From the NCBI GenBank assembly GCA_030068075.1, contig CM057837.1:24353089-24417088 (forward strand): a stretch of DNA of 64,000 bases, given 5' to 3'. Both the position numbers and the translations under genes were made by a program. Source of the stretch: Paguma larvata (taxonomy: Eukaryota; Chordata; Mammalia; Carnivora; Viverridae). Of the stretch, positions 1 through 20,778 are shown piece after piece (position 1 is the first letter of the stretch; each line of letters begins with the position of its first letter). The notes under the pieces are model-generated. The model worked only from the letters and a program-made list of their open reading frames with translations. It did no database searches and was not told where the DNA came from.

Positions 1-334
1 GACACAGAGGTGGGAGGAAAGGCCGGATGTGGTTCACAGAGGCCACAGGAGGGGTTTCGAGAAGGCGGAGTGTTACTCTGCTCAGAATGGGGGAGAAGAA
101 TGTGGGTGGCCCCAGCCTCTCGGAGCCCATGGGTCCTCACTGCTCCCAGCTAAGGACCCTGAGATCCTTCCTCTTCTATTCAGTGTCGTAGAGAAGGAAC
201 TAAGGATCAGGTGAACTTGGTGAAAGGGGTCAAGTGAATACATTTTAGGGTGACGACTGAACGTGTCCTCGTTAATAGGGTCGCGATAATAGCAGTTCTC
301 ACCGTGATTAATCACGGCCGGTTTTTGAGAACTT

Positions 335-425
335 AACACCTGCCAGGCACAGGACGAGCCTTTTACATCCAGTGACATCCATCACCTCAGACCAGCTGGG
401 AGATAGGTGTGATTTTAGGGTAAGT
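335..425 (-). mobile_element. MIR fragment
   Basis: Antisense MIR-like order: cctgccaggcacagg, ccttttacatcc, then gggagataggtgtgatttta. Weak. Confidence 0.35.
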
Positions 426-974
426 GAGGACTGTTAGGAGGCGCCAGGAAGCCTTTGAGCCAGGTGGGTGTGTCTAACTCATCATCTTCATTTCCGAGAA
501 GGGCAGTCCTGGGTCCACTGAGGAAAAGCGGCCAGTCCTAGACCTGGCCCTTGGGTTCGCTCCTCTCCCAGCCCGCTCCCCAGCCTCCCCTGGGAATCCC
601 TGCTTCACTCTGGATGGAGGGGGGCGGTCAGTAAGATGCCCTGTGTCTGGGCTTTGTTCACCAACGCAGGGCGGGGTAGAGGGGACAGAGCTGTGTTCTG
701 TTAGGGCCGCGCCGGGTTCCTTTGCTGACAAGCGCCCGCGGTTAATGACCCAGAACAGGTTTGGAGCCGGGGGGGAGCCGAAGATCTTACGAATGGCCCC
801 CGTGAGTGGAGCCGGCTTCCAAAACTGGAGGGCTTTTTCCTGATGGCGGAGGGCGAAGAAGCAGAGGGAAGGGCACTCACGCCTCACAGCCGCTAGCCAG
901 GAGCTTGCTGGAGGCCCCCTCCAAGTCCTGTCGAGTGAGATCCCGGGCTCATTACTGATGGAATGCAGTTATGA

Positions 975-1060
975 ATTCGCCTCAGTAAACATTTACTGGG
1001 TCAGGCCCTGAGCTCGGTGCCGGGGATTTAGAGATGAACGTGTACGGCCTGTCTTTGAGT
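975..1060. mobile_element. L2-like fragment
   Basis: The text cagtaaacatttactgggtc followed by gctcggtgccggggatttag and agatgaacgtg resembles the common L2 3' phrase. Short and diverged. Confidence 0.4.
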
Positions 1061-1078
1061 GACTTTCCGATGTAAATA

Positions 1079-1126
1079 TTTGTGTGTGTTTGTGTGTGTG
1101 TGTATGTGTGTGTGTGTGTGTGTGTT
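1079..1126. repeat. (TG)n microsatellite, interrupted
   Basis: TG repeats with a few T and A interruptions in an FGFR2 intron. A 66-codon open frame on the minus strand is only this repeat translated. Confidence 0.95.
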
Positions 1127-1354
1127 TGGGGGGAGCTAGGGGGTGGGCAAGTAAAGAAACAAATGACGTATACGGAATCCAACTATGGGGTATTCGAGCC
1201 TTCTACACATTCTGAAAGCTTTGCCGTTTCTAGCTCAGAGTCCACAAACTTTTCTTCTTACCCAATCCCCAAGCCAGTGAAACTCACTCCAAGGTGTTAA
1301 ACCCGAGTGGGTGTGTCTTTGGTTTTGTGTTGTTTTTTTTTTTTTAAAGCAAGC

Positions 1355-1450
1355 ACCAGCTTTCCCATCTGTAAAATGGGTGTAATAACACCCATCTCAT
1401 AGGTTGCCATGGGCCTTTAATTAGGTCAGCCGTGCAGAGGTACCCATTAT
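1355..1450 (+). mobile_element. MIR fragment
   Basis: The text cccatctgtaaaatgggtgt and aataacacccatctcatagg is the usual MIR core and 3' part. Confidence 0.55.
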
Positions 1451-3597
1451 GCTGTCTGGGTCACAGGGGTGTTAGTCTTCCTTCCCTTAGTGACCCGTTG
1501 ATCTCCGCTTCCTTAAGAACTGGAATAATGCCAAATGGTCTGAGGGCCCTAGTTCTGTAAATGATCGGGGCTGCACTGGAAACCAGCTCCGATTTCTGCA
1601 GATGATGGGAATTTGGCCTGATGTTAATTATTTTCCTTTTCTGGCGCGCGGGTTCCAAGTCTCTTACTGTTCGGCCCAGAGGGTGGGCGTTAGTGTTTGA
1701 TAGCATCCCGGGACGTGGGAGGTAGGTGCTGGATTCTGGCTCTCGCCCACATGGTGATGGAGGCACTGTCGTGGCATCTCTGCGTTGAGCCCTGGTGCGT
1801 GGGGGGAGCCCAGCATCTGGGAATCCAGATCCTTCTGACCGCACGGCTTGCCAAACGCACAGAGCTCGTGTCGGCAGGGAGCACGCCGCCGGGAGAGCTT
1901 GGCCGAGGGCTTGGAAGTTCAATTTGAAGAGGCCTCCAAACTAGGAACGTGGCTCCCACCCCGGCCAGGTCCCCAGGCGGCTCCTGCGAGCGCTCGTGTT
2001 TCCTGCTTCCATTCTGGCCAGGCCCAGGCATAGTAACTTGTGGGGTTTTCCTGCTTTCCCTTTTCCGGTCTTGGCGCATCGAGGGGGCTGCAGAAGCGTC
2101 TAAAAACCAGGAGTTGTCAAGCAGTGGGCAGGAAAAGAGAACTCCTAATTTATTCTTAAGAGAGAGTTTGGCCGGCTTCTCTATGTTGGCCAGTTCGAGA
2201 AGTACGTATCTGCAGTGAGCCCCATTTCACCTTTGTCCAGTGGCCTTGATAAGACTGTCCTTCTTCTGGCCGTCCCTTGGCCAGGAACCTGCTTAGAAAC
2301 GTTTGAAAGAGATGTCTGTTCCCCTCTTTATGCCTTGCCTTTTCTAAAAACAGAGGGGGCGATGATTTGGGATTCTAACTGCCATGTATCGTGATGAAAT
2401 CTTGTAATACTGAAGTGTAACTAAAACATTTTGGACAGCTTAGAAAAGCATATTGTGTGTAGGAAGGAAAAATGGGAGTTATTATCACTAGACCCTTCTA
2501 AGACCCAAGTGTTAGTATGTATCTGAACTAGACATTAGCAGCCTGTAGCCAGCATCTCAGCATTCTGCCCTGCCCCCAGGTGTGTGGCAGGCATAGGCTG
2601 GGCCCTTTACGTGGGCTGGTGTCCTCCGGGACCGGGCATGGACAGACAGGCGGTGGTCATGATACACGCCGGGAAAGGACATGGTTAGTTCTTTGAGAAA
2701 CACAACTTACCGGAAGCTTAGCAGGTGCGCGGGGCTGAGTTTGGAAGCTCGGAGGCCGGCGAGGCAGGCAGTGTGGCCCCCATGGGGATGGGAGCGGGCA
2801 GTGGCGATGTCCTGGGCTGAGTGTTACTAGTGGGGATGGAGCGGGGTGGGCAGATCTCAGCGGCATTTGGGGGTCGATGTCAACAGAACTTGGGAGGAGG
2901 GCGCAGAGAATTCTAGGGTGTATCTCTGAGTGAGAGAGACCAAGAGGGTAAGAATTACGGGAGCGGAGACCTTGAATTTGAGGCGCCAGAGGGAGGTTAG
3001 TGTGGAAATGTCCCACAGCCTGCGGAAGATGACAAGGAGGGTCCCGGGAGAGAGAGGTCAGAAATTTGCGCATCTTTTGTATGTATCTAAGAATGGGAGC
3101 CCTGGGGATATGCGGAAATACACAAAATTAATGAGACATTTCCCCAGTTTTCGGGGCCCTGGGGAGGAGAGGAAGCTAGCTTTAGAGAGTGAGCCCAGGG
3201 AAGGGCTGGGGCGGAACTCAAGGGAAGGGAGGTGCGTTTCTAAAAGGAGCATGAAATCAACAGTGTCCACAGCTGTAGAGGGGAAAACGGAGCTGTTAGC
3301 CCCTTGGTGGAGGTGGAGGAGAGGTTTCTCCATAAGCCTTGGGGGTGCAGAGATGGAAACAATGTTTACGGACTCACCAGGAGGTAAAGCATGTGGTGGT
3401 GGAGGCTAACCAGCCCTTCTGAGTTTGTCTGTAAAGGGAGGGAGAGCAAGTGTCGAGGTAAAAGGTTTTAGAATAATCTAGATACAGATCTCGTATGAAG
3501 GACGCCAGCTTGGTCAGTCACATATAGAAGGGAGTGTTGCTGCTTGTTGCATCTTTACTTTTCAGAATGATTGGGGCCTTGGTGTTTTCGTTATTTT

Positions 3598-3807
3598 TAA
3601 AAAAATTTTCTTAATGCTTATTTATTTTTGAGAGATAGAGCTCGAGCAGGGTAGGGACAGAGAGAGAGGGAGACACAGAATCCGAAGCAGGCTCCAGGCT
3701 CTCAGCTGTCAGCCCCTCGCCCGACAAGGGGCTTGATCCCATGAACCACGAGATCATGACCTGAGCCAAAGTCAGACGCTTAACCAACTGGGGCACCCGG
3801 GCGCCCC
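3598..3807 (-). mobile_element. Felid tRNA-derived SINE
   Basis: The reverse complement starts with the tRNA-like head ggggcgcc and contains the box-B-like segment and the tctctctctgcccctccc-type body, ending in an AT tail at 3598-3635. A short gttatt match flanks both sides, too short to be sure of as a target duplication. Confidence 0.9.
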
Positions 3808-3913
3808 TAGTTATTGTAATTAGAAAAGAAATACCAGTTTTTGACTTACGATGTATTTTCTGTCTGCATCCTAAGAACTATGTTTTCTCTATTCCCAAAA
3901 CATTTTGAAATGA

Positions 3914-11825
<7,912 letters not shown>

Positions 11826-12348
11826 ATGAGCTGGGCCTTCTGTGCCCAGACAGGACGGCACCGAGAACCTAGCCGCCCTGAGCGGGAGGCCACGCCCCCC
11901 GGGAGCTCGCCGCCTCCGCCTGTGTATATATATACGGATCAGAGGAGTAAATAATTAGAAAAGTAATCAGCACACGTGTAAAGAATTTATACAGTTGGAA
12001 ACTTGTCATCTTCACCAGGAGAAGAAGAATGTTTCTGGGGCAGTCGACTGTCCGTGGGCCGCCACGCGCCCGTGACCCGCTGTGGGTGCTGGCTGTGGAC
12101 CAGCTGGACTCGAGGCAGACGTACGCTCTGCCTTCCTTGTGAATTTTGTAATAATTGGAGAAAATATATGTCAGCACACACTTACAGAGCACAATTGCAG
12201 TATATAGGTGCTGGGTGTATGTAAATATATTCAAATTATGTATAAATATATATTATATATTTACAAGGAATTATTTTTTGTATTGATTTTAAATGGATGT
12301 CCCAAGGCACCTAGAAAATTGGTCTCTTTTTTTAATAGCTATTTGCTG

Positions 12349-12354
12349 AATAAA
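12349..12354 (+). terminator. Possible proximal poly(A) signal
   Basis: AATAAA in ttgctgaataaatgctg, about 525 nt after the stop codon. If used, it would shorten the 3' UTR by about 1 kb. The human sequence as I recall it lacks the exact hexamer here (it reads gctaaatg), so use is uncertain. Confidence 0.35.
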
Positions 12355-13275
12355 TGCTGTTCTTACACAGAGTTTCTTAATTTTTCACCGAGCAGAGGTG
12401 GAAGAATACTTTTGCTTTCAGGGAAAATGGTATAACGTTAATTTATTAATGAATTGGTAATATACAAAACAATTAATCATTTATAGTTTTGTGTTTTTGT
12501 TTTTTTTCCTAATTTAAGTGGCATTTCTATGCAGGCAGCGCGTCGGACTAGTTAATCTTTGGCTTGGACTTAACTAGTTATCGGATTCTCTGACAAGAGA
12601 AACATTTACCGAGTATGACTAACTTGGGGAAAATGAAGTTTCGATTTATCTGTTTAAACTCTGCTGTCAGATCATTGCTCTTAAACCCCCAAAATGCCGA
12701 GAGGAAACGGAGCCCGTTAATGAGAAAGTATTTTGTTTTGCTGTGCAGCCCTGTCACTGGGCCCACAGGTCATCTAACTGGACTTCCCAAGACGAACGGC
12801 ACCAGCGTTCTCTTAAAAAGATGCCTTAATCCATCTTTCAAGGATGGACCTTAGTCGAACTGATAGCAGAATGTACTTCTCTCCGGCAGCTGGACTTCTG
12901 CCGGAGTCGCACGTTAATCAGATTAGCCTGTATTCTCTTCAGTGAATTTCGATAATGGCTTCCAGATTCATTGGCGTGAGAGGAGCCTTTTAGAATCGTA
13001 ACGTCTCATCGTAGAAATTGAAACATGGAGTTGTTCTGCTGATAGTTTGGGGGATGCTTCCATCTTTTTAAGGGATTGCTTCCGTCTAATTCTGGCAGGA
13101 CCTCGTGGAAAGATCCAGCCCAATAACCAATGTCAGACCCCATGCGGCCATGTTGTTGGTTCTGTATTCAAGTATCGTGTTTTGCTTCGGAAACACCTAC
13201 TCACTTTGCTGTAGCCTTGCAACACGAATGCAGATTACACTGATTCTACTCGTTATGGAATTGGAGAAAGTATTT

Positions 13276-13281
13276 AATAAA
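13276..13281 (+). terminator. FGFR2 third poly(A) signal AATAAA
   Basis: Canonical hexamer in tatttaataaagcc, 28 nt upstream of the next one. Three hexamers within 74 bp suggest heterogeneous cleavage but an almost constant 3' UTR length. Confidence 0.5.
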
Positions 13282-13303
13282 GCCTGTTAATTTTTATACT
13301 GAC

Positions 13304-13309
13304 AATAAA
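13304..13309 (+). terminator. FGFR2 second poly(A) signal AATAAA
   Basis: Canonical hexamer 40 nt upstream of the distal signal, in the context gacaataaaaatg. It could direct cleavage near 13325. Confidence 0.6.
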
Positions 13310-13343
13310 AATGTTTCTACAGATATTAATGTTAACAAGACAA

Positions 13344-13349
13344 AATAAA
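13344..13349 (+). terminator. FGFR2 distal poly(A) signal AATAAA
   Basis: Canonical AATAAA about 22 nt before the likely cleavage site at 13371-13372. It is followed by a GT-rich stretch (about 13395-13415, tgtgcttggaggggtgtc) that could be the downstream element. Confidence 0.85.
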
Positions 13350-13374
13350 TGTCACGCAGCTTATTTTTTTAATA

Positions 13375-15234
13375 CTCTTGTCTCGCCAAATGGTTTCCTG
13401 TGCTTGGAGGGGTGTCGACTCCGTGCTGTCCGGTGCGATTGCACGAAAGCCAGAGCCGGGAAGGTTCGTTGTTTGCCACAATCCGGTGATGACTTACCAG
13501 AGGGGTTGGCGGGGACCAGCAGTACCTGGGACCTTGGGACGGGCGAATCCAGTGAAAACTCAGGGGAGGTTGGTTGAAGCTCTGGCTCTGTCGCTTCTTA
13601 GGGCCCCAAAGATGTCACTGTAGCTTTCTGGGCCCTAGCTTCTCCCAGAAGAGCAAACGGGGTGAGCGCTCTGCAAACAGGGAGGTGTTGTCAGGATGCC
13701 AGGTGCCGAGAGCCATGTTCAGAAGATGGGGACACTGGGGAGGGACCTCGAAACGTCTTAGGCTGGCTTCCCATGATGTACAGAGAGTAGAATTTGCTTC
13801 AGCATTTCAAAAAGAAAACTTGAACAAGTTTTAAAATGATCTGACCTATTTCCATGCCACCAAGACTCTGAAGAGGGAAACGGTATTCTGCCTGCTGATA
13901 ACATGCAGACTCTAGGACTCAAGGTCTCATGATGCCTGCCCGGCAGCCTCCGTAGCAGGAAAGGGAGACAAAAATAGTCTGACTTCTCCCAGACTTCAGC
14001 CATGCTCTCCGAACCTCGTGGTTAAAAAGCACCATGTTTAGGGTCTTCATTGTGTTTGAAGCCGTTAGCGGACCGAGGGTCTCGCCGGCCGTCTGGAGGG
14101 CGGCCCACTGTCCTGGTTCTACGCTGGCCCATCTCCTGGGCTCCCCACCATCTGTCATCGGCAGAGCAGAGTTCTCATCCCACCCAAGGGCATGTGACTT
14201 CAGAAACTAATTGGAAGCAGTTTTTAATCACGTGTGTACCGGTGGAGGATTCCGCAGCCCACTGGACGTTTTCACGGGTGGGACCCCCTTGGCCGGGGCC
14301 GAGGGAGGCCCACTTGCTGGTGCTGCCTGCACATTTGAAGCCGGACTCCGAGTCCGTGTGGGTCCTTCCCTGTGAAGCTCGGTGGTGCACATTTTATGCT
14401 CTCAGACTGAAGGGGCGGTTGATGGCTTTTTAGTCGACAGCGTAGGTTAGAATCCCATACTGGCTGTTGGCCATTTCGACTTTTGAATTATTTTGCAAGA
14501 TTTGTCATCAAGGGAAAGACAGCAGAATCTTCGGTGAGAAGGATGAGAAATACTTCTGTGTTGAGCCCTGCCCCCAATAACAGATGGAAGCGGGGTATGA
14601 CGGGAATCCCGGAGCTTCGGGTCCACCCCCCACCAGACCTAAGGAAAGCAGTGGAAATTAGTTGAACCACAGCGTGATTGTCGTCATGATCTGGGATCAG
14701 TTCATTTACAAAGAACCAAAAGTCTCAGACATCTCGGTGAGAGGTGGGTAGTGCCTAGGCCTGCCGTCTCCCAACTGGGAAGAGTGAGTCAAGAGGCTGC
14801 CTCAGAAAGTACCTGGTGGTGGGGTCAGGCGGGGTGGGGAAGATAGAGGAGTGGGGCCGAGAAATGGGGCCTTCCAGAGGGTTCTGTGGATTCCCTTGGG
14901 ATCGGGTCACCTTCGGTACTGTTCAGCCTCTCCATTCCCTCTACCTCAGGTACCTCAGGGAGCTTCGCTCCACACAGGAAACTAAAACATGCCGTTACAA
15001 TCACCTGGCAGACTGGCACCGCCATGCATTGAGGACCCAACCACCATTCTGGAAACAGGAAGTTGGGCTACTAGCTCGTTCCGTACTGTTAAGCCTCCAG
15101 AAGGGTGGCGTACAGAGGTCCCCGCAATTACAGGTTAGGAACTGGAGGTTCCTGAGGGTGACATGGCTGGGGATGGTCTAAATAAGACTGCAGCCTTACC
15201 CAGTACAGGAGAAAGACCGTGGGTGGTAGATGGA
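13375..15234. other. Intergenic, nothing recognised
   Basis: First stretch after FGFR2. Rich in CpG. No exon, gene or named repeat is supported. The ORFs up to 127 codons overlap in several frames. Confidence 0.7.
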
Positions 15235-15420
15235 GACAGAACGGATTGGTTTAGTTCCTCAAGCTGGGTGATGTTGGGCAAGTCTTGGATTCTCTGTGGA
15301 CTTTGATCTCCTCAGCTGTAACTCTAGTTACCACCAGCCCTGTGGTCTTTCAGTGAGGGCCACCTAGAGAAACCTGGCTCAGCCCTGGCACACCACACTC
15401 AATAAGTGGCGTCCTTCTAA
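15235..15420 (+). mobile_element. MIR fragment
   Basis: The text gctgggtgatgttgggcaag followed by atctcctcagctgtaactc and, at the end, ctcagccctggcacaccaca fits MIR in sense orientation. Confidence 0.5.
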
Positions 15421-15439
15421 GAATTTGGTTTTGTACATT

Positions 15440-16115
15440 TGTGATTTTTTTTTTTTAGTGTATTCATAAGGTTGTGCAACCATCACCACCAACTAATTCC
15501 AGACCATTTTCATTCCTTCAAAAGGAAGCCCTGTCCCAACGAGCAGTCACTTCCCACTTTCCTTTTCCCCTGAGCCCTGCAACTCTCCATCTGCTTCCTG
15601 TCCATGGATGTACCTGTTCTAACCATTTCACAGAAATGCGATCGTGGTACAATATGGGGTCTTTTGTGTTTGCCTTCTCTCAGCTAACATGACGGTTTCA
15701 AGAGTCCCCCATTTTGTAGCATCCATCAGTACTTCGTTCCTTTTTATTACCACATCATATTCCATTATGCGACTATATACACGTTTCGTGTATCTGCTCA
15801 TTGGCTGATGGACATTTGAGCTTCCACTCTGACTCTCAGGAAAAGTGCTGCTACGAACATTCGTGTACAAATGTCCGTGTGGACGTAAGTTTGCATTTCT
15901 CCTGGGCGTATACCTAGCAGTGGGATCACCGGGCCGTACGGTAACTCCAACTCTGTGTTTAATCTTTTGAGGAAGATTGTTTCCAAAGTGGTCGTACTCT
16001 TTGACATGCCCACTAGCAACGTGTGAGGGTTCTCGTTTCTACATATCCTTGCCGACACGTTATCGTCCACATTGTTTATGATAGCCATCCTAGTGGGTAT
16101 AAAGCGTCTTCCTAA
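15440..16115 (-). mobile_element. LINE-1 3' end with ORF2 C-terminal remnant
   Basis: Antisense L1. Reading the minus strand from about 16,088 to 15,798 gives the ORF2 C-terminal signature: ELPYGPVIPLLGIRPGE, then CTRMFVAALF. Downstream of this on the minus strand is the L1 3' region (ccatcaccaccaactaattc on the + strand). The frame is broken and the copy is 5'-truncated, so it is a fossil. Confidence 0.85.
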
Positions 16116-17489
16116 GAATTTAATGGTTGGGGAGTTACCACTCGGATCATGAATGAAAGATCGAGAATACCTTACTGGCTTCTCTAGAACAAAATAATCG
16201 GCCTGGCTCTTGCACTTTGGTGGAGACTCGTGGAGCGGAGGGCGCTGAGAAATCGATCATTCTCTTTTTCCTCTCGGCTGAGAAAGGATGGAAGCCTTGC
16301 CACGGGCTGCAGAAGGAGAGACGTGCTTTCTGGCCGGAACCCTCGGTGCTCCACGTCCCCAGTTTTATACCGAATGAAGTCTGGGGAGCTTGAGCAATCC
16401 GCTGGGACTGATGACTACTGCGCCATTACTTATGTATGCCCGCCGGAGCCCTCCTTATCCAGCCCGCGTTTTGATGTTATTTATTTTTTGATGTTTTCAA
16501 AGATGAAAGCCAAGTTTATCTTCTCTCACATTTCATCCCCAGGAAGCCTTGAAATGACTTGGCTGGGCACGGAGCGCGGGAGCCTTCCACGTCTTAAGTG
16601 ACATTCTGGAATGGGGCCCTCCTGGTGTCCTTCTTTCCTCAGGGTTCTGGGGGGTTTGATGGGCCGCTCCAAGTGGCCTCTCGGTGCTGCCTGGCTCAGG
16701 TCACAGGTGCTGCAGGAAGGCGACAGTGGCCAGGAGCACGATCGGTGGTACCACCTGGCCGTTTTCTCTCCCATTATCTCGGGACCTTTGAAATAAAAGG
16801 CCGCGGGTTTCTTCTAATTTGCAAGGCTGAATCCTAAAGTACGGAGCAGGCGAGTGACGGAATTGGGTTCAAAATCCATATGCAGGGAAGTGATCTTTCC
16901 TCCTCTGACTCAGAACACTGCCTCCTTCTGGGCTGCGTCTTTTTAGTTTCTTTCTCTCTTTTACTCCCTTCATTGGAGTCACTTAACTGAATCCTGCCTG
17001 TATCCCTTTCGAGTCAAAGTCTGTAGCATGATGTATTTGGAAAGGAAGATAGAACCCGAATGGATTTATAATTGAAAAATACAGGAGGAAACGTATTCTT
17101 ATTCTGGAAAGGGGTGATAAATGATCTCCTTCTCAAATGCTTGTCGAATTAAATAGGATTTTCCCTGGGAAGCACTGAACATAGTGCCTGCTGTGTAGCC
17201 CTCAAATATTAGCAGTGGTTTGTGTTTACAGATGTAAACATACACATAGACGCAGGTATAAAGACAGAAAAGTATACATACGTATGTATATGCATTTCCA
17301 ATTACTACTGAAGAAACGGATTCGTGAAATGGCTAGACAGTTGTGAATTTCATGAGGCGGTCTCCCCCCACTTCCGTGAACAAACATCATTGAACTTTAA
17401 GTCTGTAAAAATGGCCAAAACTTTTAAAAATGAAATTATGCTTACGACACTCAACCTGTTAGGCTCCCCTTTTTATTTTTTAGTTTAGT
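16116..17489. other. Intergenic, nothing recognised
   Basis: No gene or clear repeat. AT-rich towards the right end, with atacatacgtatgtatatgc near 17270. Confidence 0.65.
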
Positions 17490-17702
17490 AAAAAGATTTT
17501 TTTAATGTTTTATTTATTTTTGAGACAGAGAGAGAGTGAGAGCAGGGGAGGGATGTTGAGAGAGGGAGACTCAGAATCCAAACAGCTTCTAGGCTCTGAG
17601 CTGTCGGCACAAAGCCCAACGTGGGGCTTGAGCTCACGAACTGTGAGATCATGACCCGAGCTGAAGTTGGGCGCTTAACTGACTGAGCCACCCAGGTGCC
17701 CC
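17490..17702 (-). mobile_element. Felid tRNA-derived SINE
   Basis: Antisense copy with tail ttttttaatgttttattt and head ending cacccaggtgcccc. Target duplication not clear. Confidence 0.9.
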
Positions 17703-18504
17703 TATGTTCACCTTTTTAAACAAGAATTTGCTCTGTAAACACTGCCAGGCAATGCCCTGTATGAGCTTAAAGGGACAATTCAACGTGTTAAAATTGTAGG
17801 GACCAAGCTGGTGAATGGTCTAAAAGCCAGACCAGAAGCAAAAGCTCGGGAGGGTTTTCGCAAAGGAAGCTCCTTTCCAGCCCTGCATGTGATGTTGTTA
17901 CAAGCAGATCAGAATGGTTCTGTGACAAAAGGCCTGATGTGTGTTCTGCTGCAGGTAGGATTGTATCATTAAGGGGCTGTTCCCCTGAATCTATGGGAAT
18001 TCTGAAATTAGCATAAGTTACCCAACAGGTTTGGAGAGGTTGAAATACGCTCTGTTCCGTGGGGGAGGTTCTTTAAGGGTTCTGGTTGACTCCAGGCCAA
18101 GCTCCTTCCTAGAGCGAACACTGGGAGCATGGAAACGAGAGAGGACCGCTGGATAGTTTCCTCTGCAGACCGAGAGCTGCCCTTTAGTTATGCTGTGGCT
18201 CAATCGGTTGCCCTTTCTGGAAAAAAGCTAAGTGTATCTTTGCAAACACTAATCCAGCAGGAGAGGAAGAAAGAACCTAGTTTCCTTCCTTACTCTCCAT
18301 GAGACTAGCCCTTCGGTTGCTTTGTATTGGATTCAGATCTGACCAAAACGCAGAAGCTCCTGGGCTATCGTGACCATCACCCAGTAGCTGCCAGAGCTGT
18401 GAGGGGAAAAGGCAAAGGCAAAACATTAAATCGCCAAACGGACAGTGGTGTCACTGGCGTTGCAGGTGTGGTTAGTGGGAGAGCTTTCTTGCTCTCGAGG
18501 AGAC
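17703..18504. other. Intergenic, nothing recognised
   Basis: No supported gene or repeat between the SINE and the DNA-transposon-like copy. Confidence 0.65.
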
Positions 18505-18800
18505 CGGGGTGGACAAACCACGGCCCACAGACCAAATTGGGGCCACCGCCTGCTGTGGGACCACCCCTGCGCGGTAAGGAAGAATTTTATGTTTTTAAAT
18601 CGTTGGAAGAAAATAAAAAAGACCTATCTCATGACCTGCGAAATTATATAAAACTCACATTTCAGGCCACAAATAAAGTTTTATTGGAACACAGCCATGC
18701 ACATTCATTGCTACATCGTGGACAGCCGCCGCCGTAGCGCTGTAATAGGAGTTGAGTCGAAGCGACAAAACCCCCACGGCCCAACCAGGCTTGCGGGCAA
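18505..18800 (+). mobile_element. Mammalian DNA-transposon-like repeat, sense
   Basis: The text gtggacaaaccacggcccac, agaccaaattgg, then aaataaagttttattggaac, acagccatgcacattcattg is the sense form of the family also seen at 10615-10960. Non-coding. Confidence 0.68.
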
Positions 18801-20778
18801 GGACAGTAGCAGATAACAAGGTCCTGAATTTGGGTGATGCATTTGAGAGCAGGGTCCACTTGAAAGAAGGCCTGGGGGTGGGGATGAAAGTCATGAAAAA
18901 CACCCTTTGGCGAAGCAGGGTGTTTTAAGATCCTTTGGAGACAGTTCGTGGCCAACGCGATGCGTCTAAACGAGCCTTCCTGGCGCCGTTTCTCCCCTGG
19001 AGCGCCATGTAGCAACATGCCCAGTGCTCTCCCAAACAAGGTTGCCACAGAGATCCGCAAACCAAAGCCTAAATAAATAGTGTGGTTCTTCCAGAAGGAG
19101 GGAAGGTGAGAGGTTGACATTCGGATTTGAATGACGCTTGTTTGGCAGAAAGTAAATCTGATCGCTTTCAGCTAAGGAGCACCTTTGCACCGAAACACTG
19201 TATTCCTCGGCAGGACTGGGACCGAGTTTAGGGGGCGGGTGGCCCTCTTCATGATCCTCTTAGAAGGTTTTCTTTTCCATCATCTGGGGTTCTTGTGTGC
19301 ATTACGATTTTCATGAAAGAGATGGTAGACACACATCCTCGTCCGAACTCTTCTCCGAACGCAAAGGCAATCCCAGGACGGACCGTTTTGGGGCTGCCTT
19401 AGTTCACCTGCACACATGATTGAGTACGACTTCCATTTGCTTCCCAAGAGCTGGAAGCTCAGATTGCCAAGGACTTGACGTGACAGGGCCGCTCGCCCCA
19501 GACATCAGCGCACAACTCCGCACGCCCCCAGAGGGAAAAAAACCTTCGTATGCAAGAAATGCGTACAGGGAACGGAGACTGGTAATGGCAATGCGTGGAT
19601 CTGGTTTCAGCCTTCCCCTGGTCTTCCGAATGAGGGTGAAAGCGAATCAAACACGAAGCCCGTATTTTTCTGACCCGAAAGCAGGTGAGTTTGGTCAAGT
19701 GCAGGAGACGCGAGATGAAGGGGAAAGGAAACCCAGGGGTCTACAGCTGCTTTGGGCAAGCTGAGCCTCTGCCAGATGCCCAGGATGAAAGTCTAGGCCC
19801 TTTTCAAAGACTGGGGCGAGTGTGAGGGCAATGGCACGGTGCGAGTGGTGTCCCTTGAAAGGTACACCTTCTTGGCCTGGCCCGATTTACATGGCACCTG
19901 TAGAGCCAAGGAGAAGGGGCCCCTGGGCAGCGGCCGGGCGGGTATCTATGGTTCTATGTGCACACACGCACCGTGCTAGGCCAGGCTTTCCCAGCTTTTC
20001 AGGACAGTAAACACATTTGGAATTCCCGTGGGTTACTTAAGATCTCCAGCATGACTCAAGTGTGTCTTCGAGACTTCAGGTCAGCCCCACACCTACAGGA
20101 GAGCCCAGGAGCTATTAAGAAAGAAGGGGCTGCCCCGGGTGGTTCCGGAGTTTCTTCATGGGATGAGTTGAGGGTCCGGAGTCGGCACAAGAGGGGACTT
20201 GGGGACTTGGGGAAGTGATTTGGAGCCGCTGATGCGTAGCAAGCACGATGCTCTGATGCAGATCCAATGGCTCTGTTGTTTTTGCCGCATTTGAGGGGCT
20301 GGAGATTGGAAGGGAGGGTCGCAAACTCCCCAGACCACCCCACCCTGTCCCCCAACTACTGAGAGTTCTAGTTGGCTGAGCAATATCCTCTGTAAGCCCT
20401 TCTCCCCAGCAGTCTCCCGGACCCACGTTCTAACCTCTCCTGACCACCCCACCTCCCCCACTATCGCAGGAAGAAGGGACTCGGAGTTTGACTTGCTGCC
20501 TGGAGCCACGGCTACCGGGTCCAGCTCCAGGTGACGAACACAGAGCGGCATGTGTCCCGGGAGCCGAAGCGCCATCAGAGTTCGTGCAAAGGGAGGCTCC
20601 GGCGGAGTGTTTAACTTAGCTCCCATGAGGCAGGTGCGTTGACATTTGGCAGAGCCAAGGGTCATGGTGCATTCTGGAAACATGTAGCCACACCCTGCTT
20701 CCGGGGGAAGGAGAGGCTGGTTGGGTAGAGCTGGCATTTCGGTAAGAAGAAAGGGGGACAGTGCCTTCAAAAATGGCT
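18801..20778. other. Intergenic, nothing recognised
   Basis: GC-rich, overlapping long open frames on both strands (up to 204 codons at 20156-20770 minus) without domain, start context or splice support. I treat them as chance. Confidence 0.65.

Larger units (their letters stand above)
11826..13372 (+). other. FGFR2: FGFR2 3' untranslated region
   Basis: This is the non-coding end of the FGFR2 mRNA, about 1.55 kb. Large parts match my recollection of the human 3' UTR almost word for word, for example the stretch around gcatttctatgcaggcag (about 12520) and the final segment 13260-13370. It is AT-rich, with many TATATA and ATTTA-type stretches at 11925-12270. No SINE interrupts it. The end is placed after the T-run at 13361-13370 from the last poly(A) signal and the remembered human end. 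Confidence 0.9.

Noticed and set aside
20156..20770. 204-codon open frame on the minus strand
   Set aside because: No domain and several overlapping frames. No sign of exon borders.
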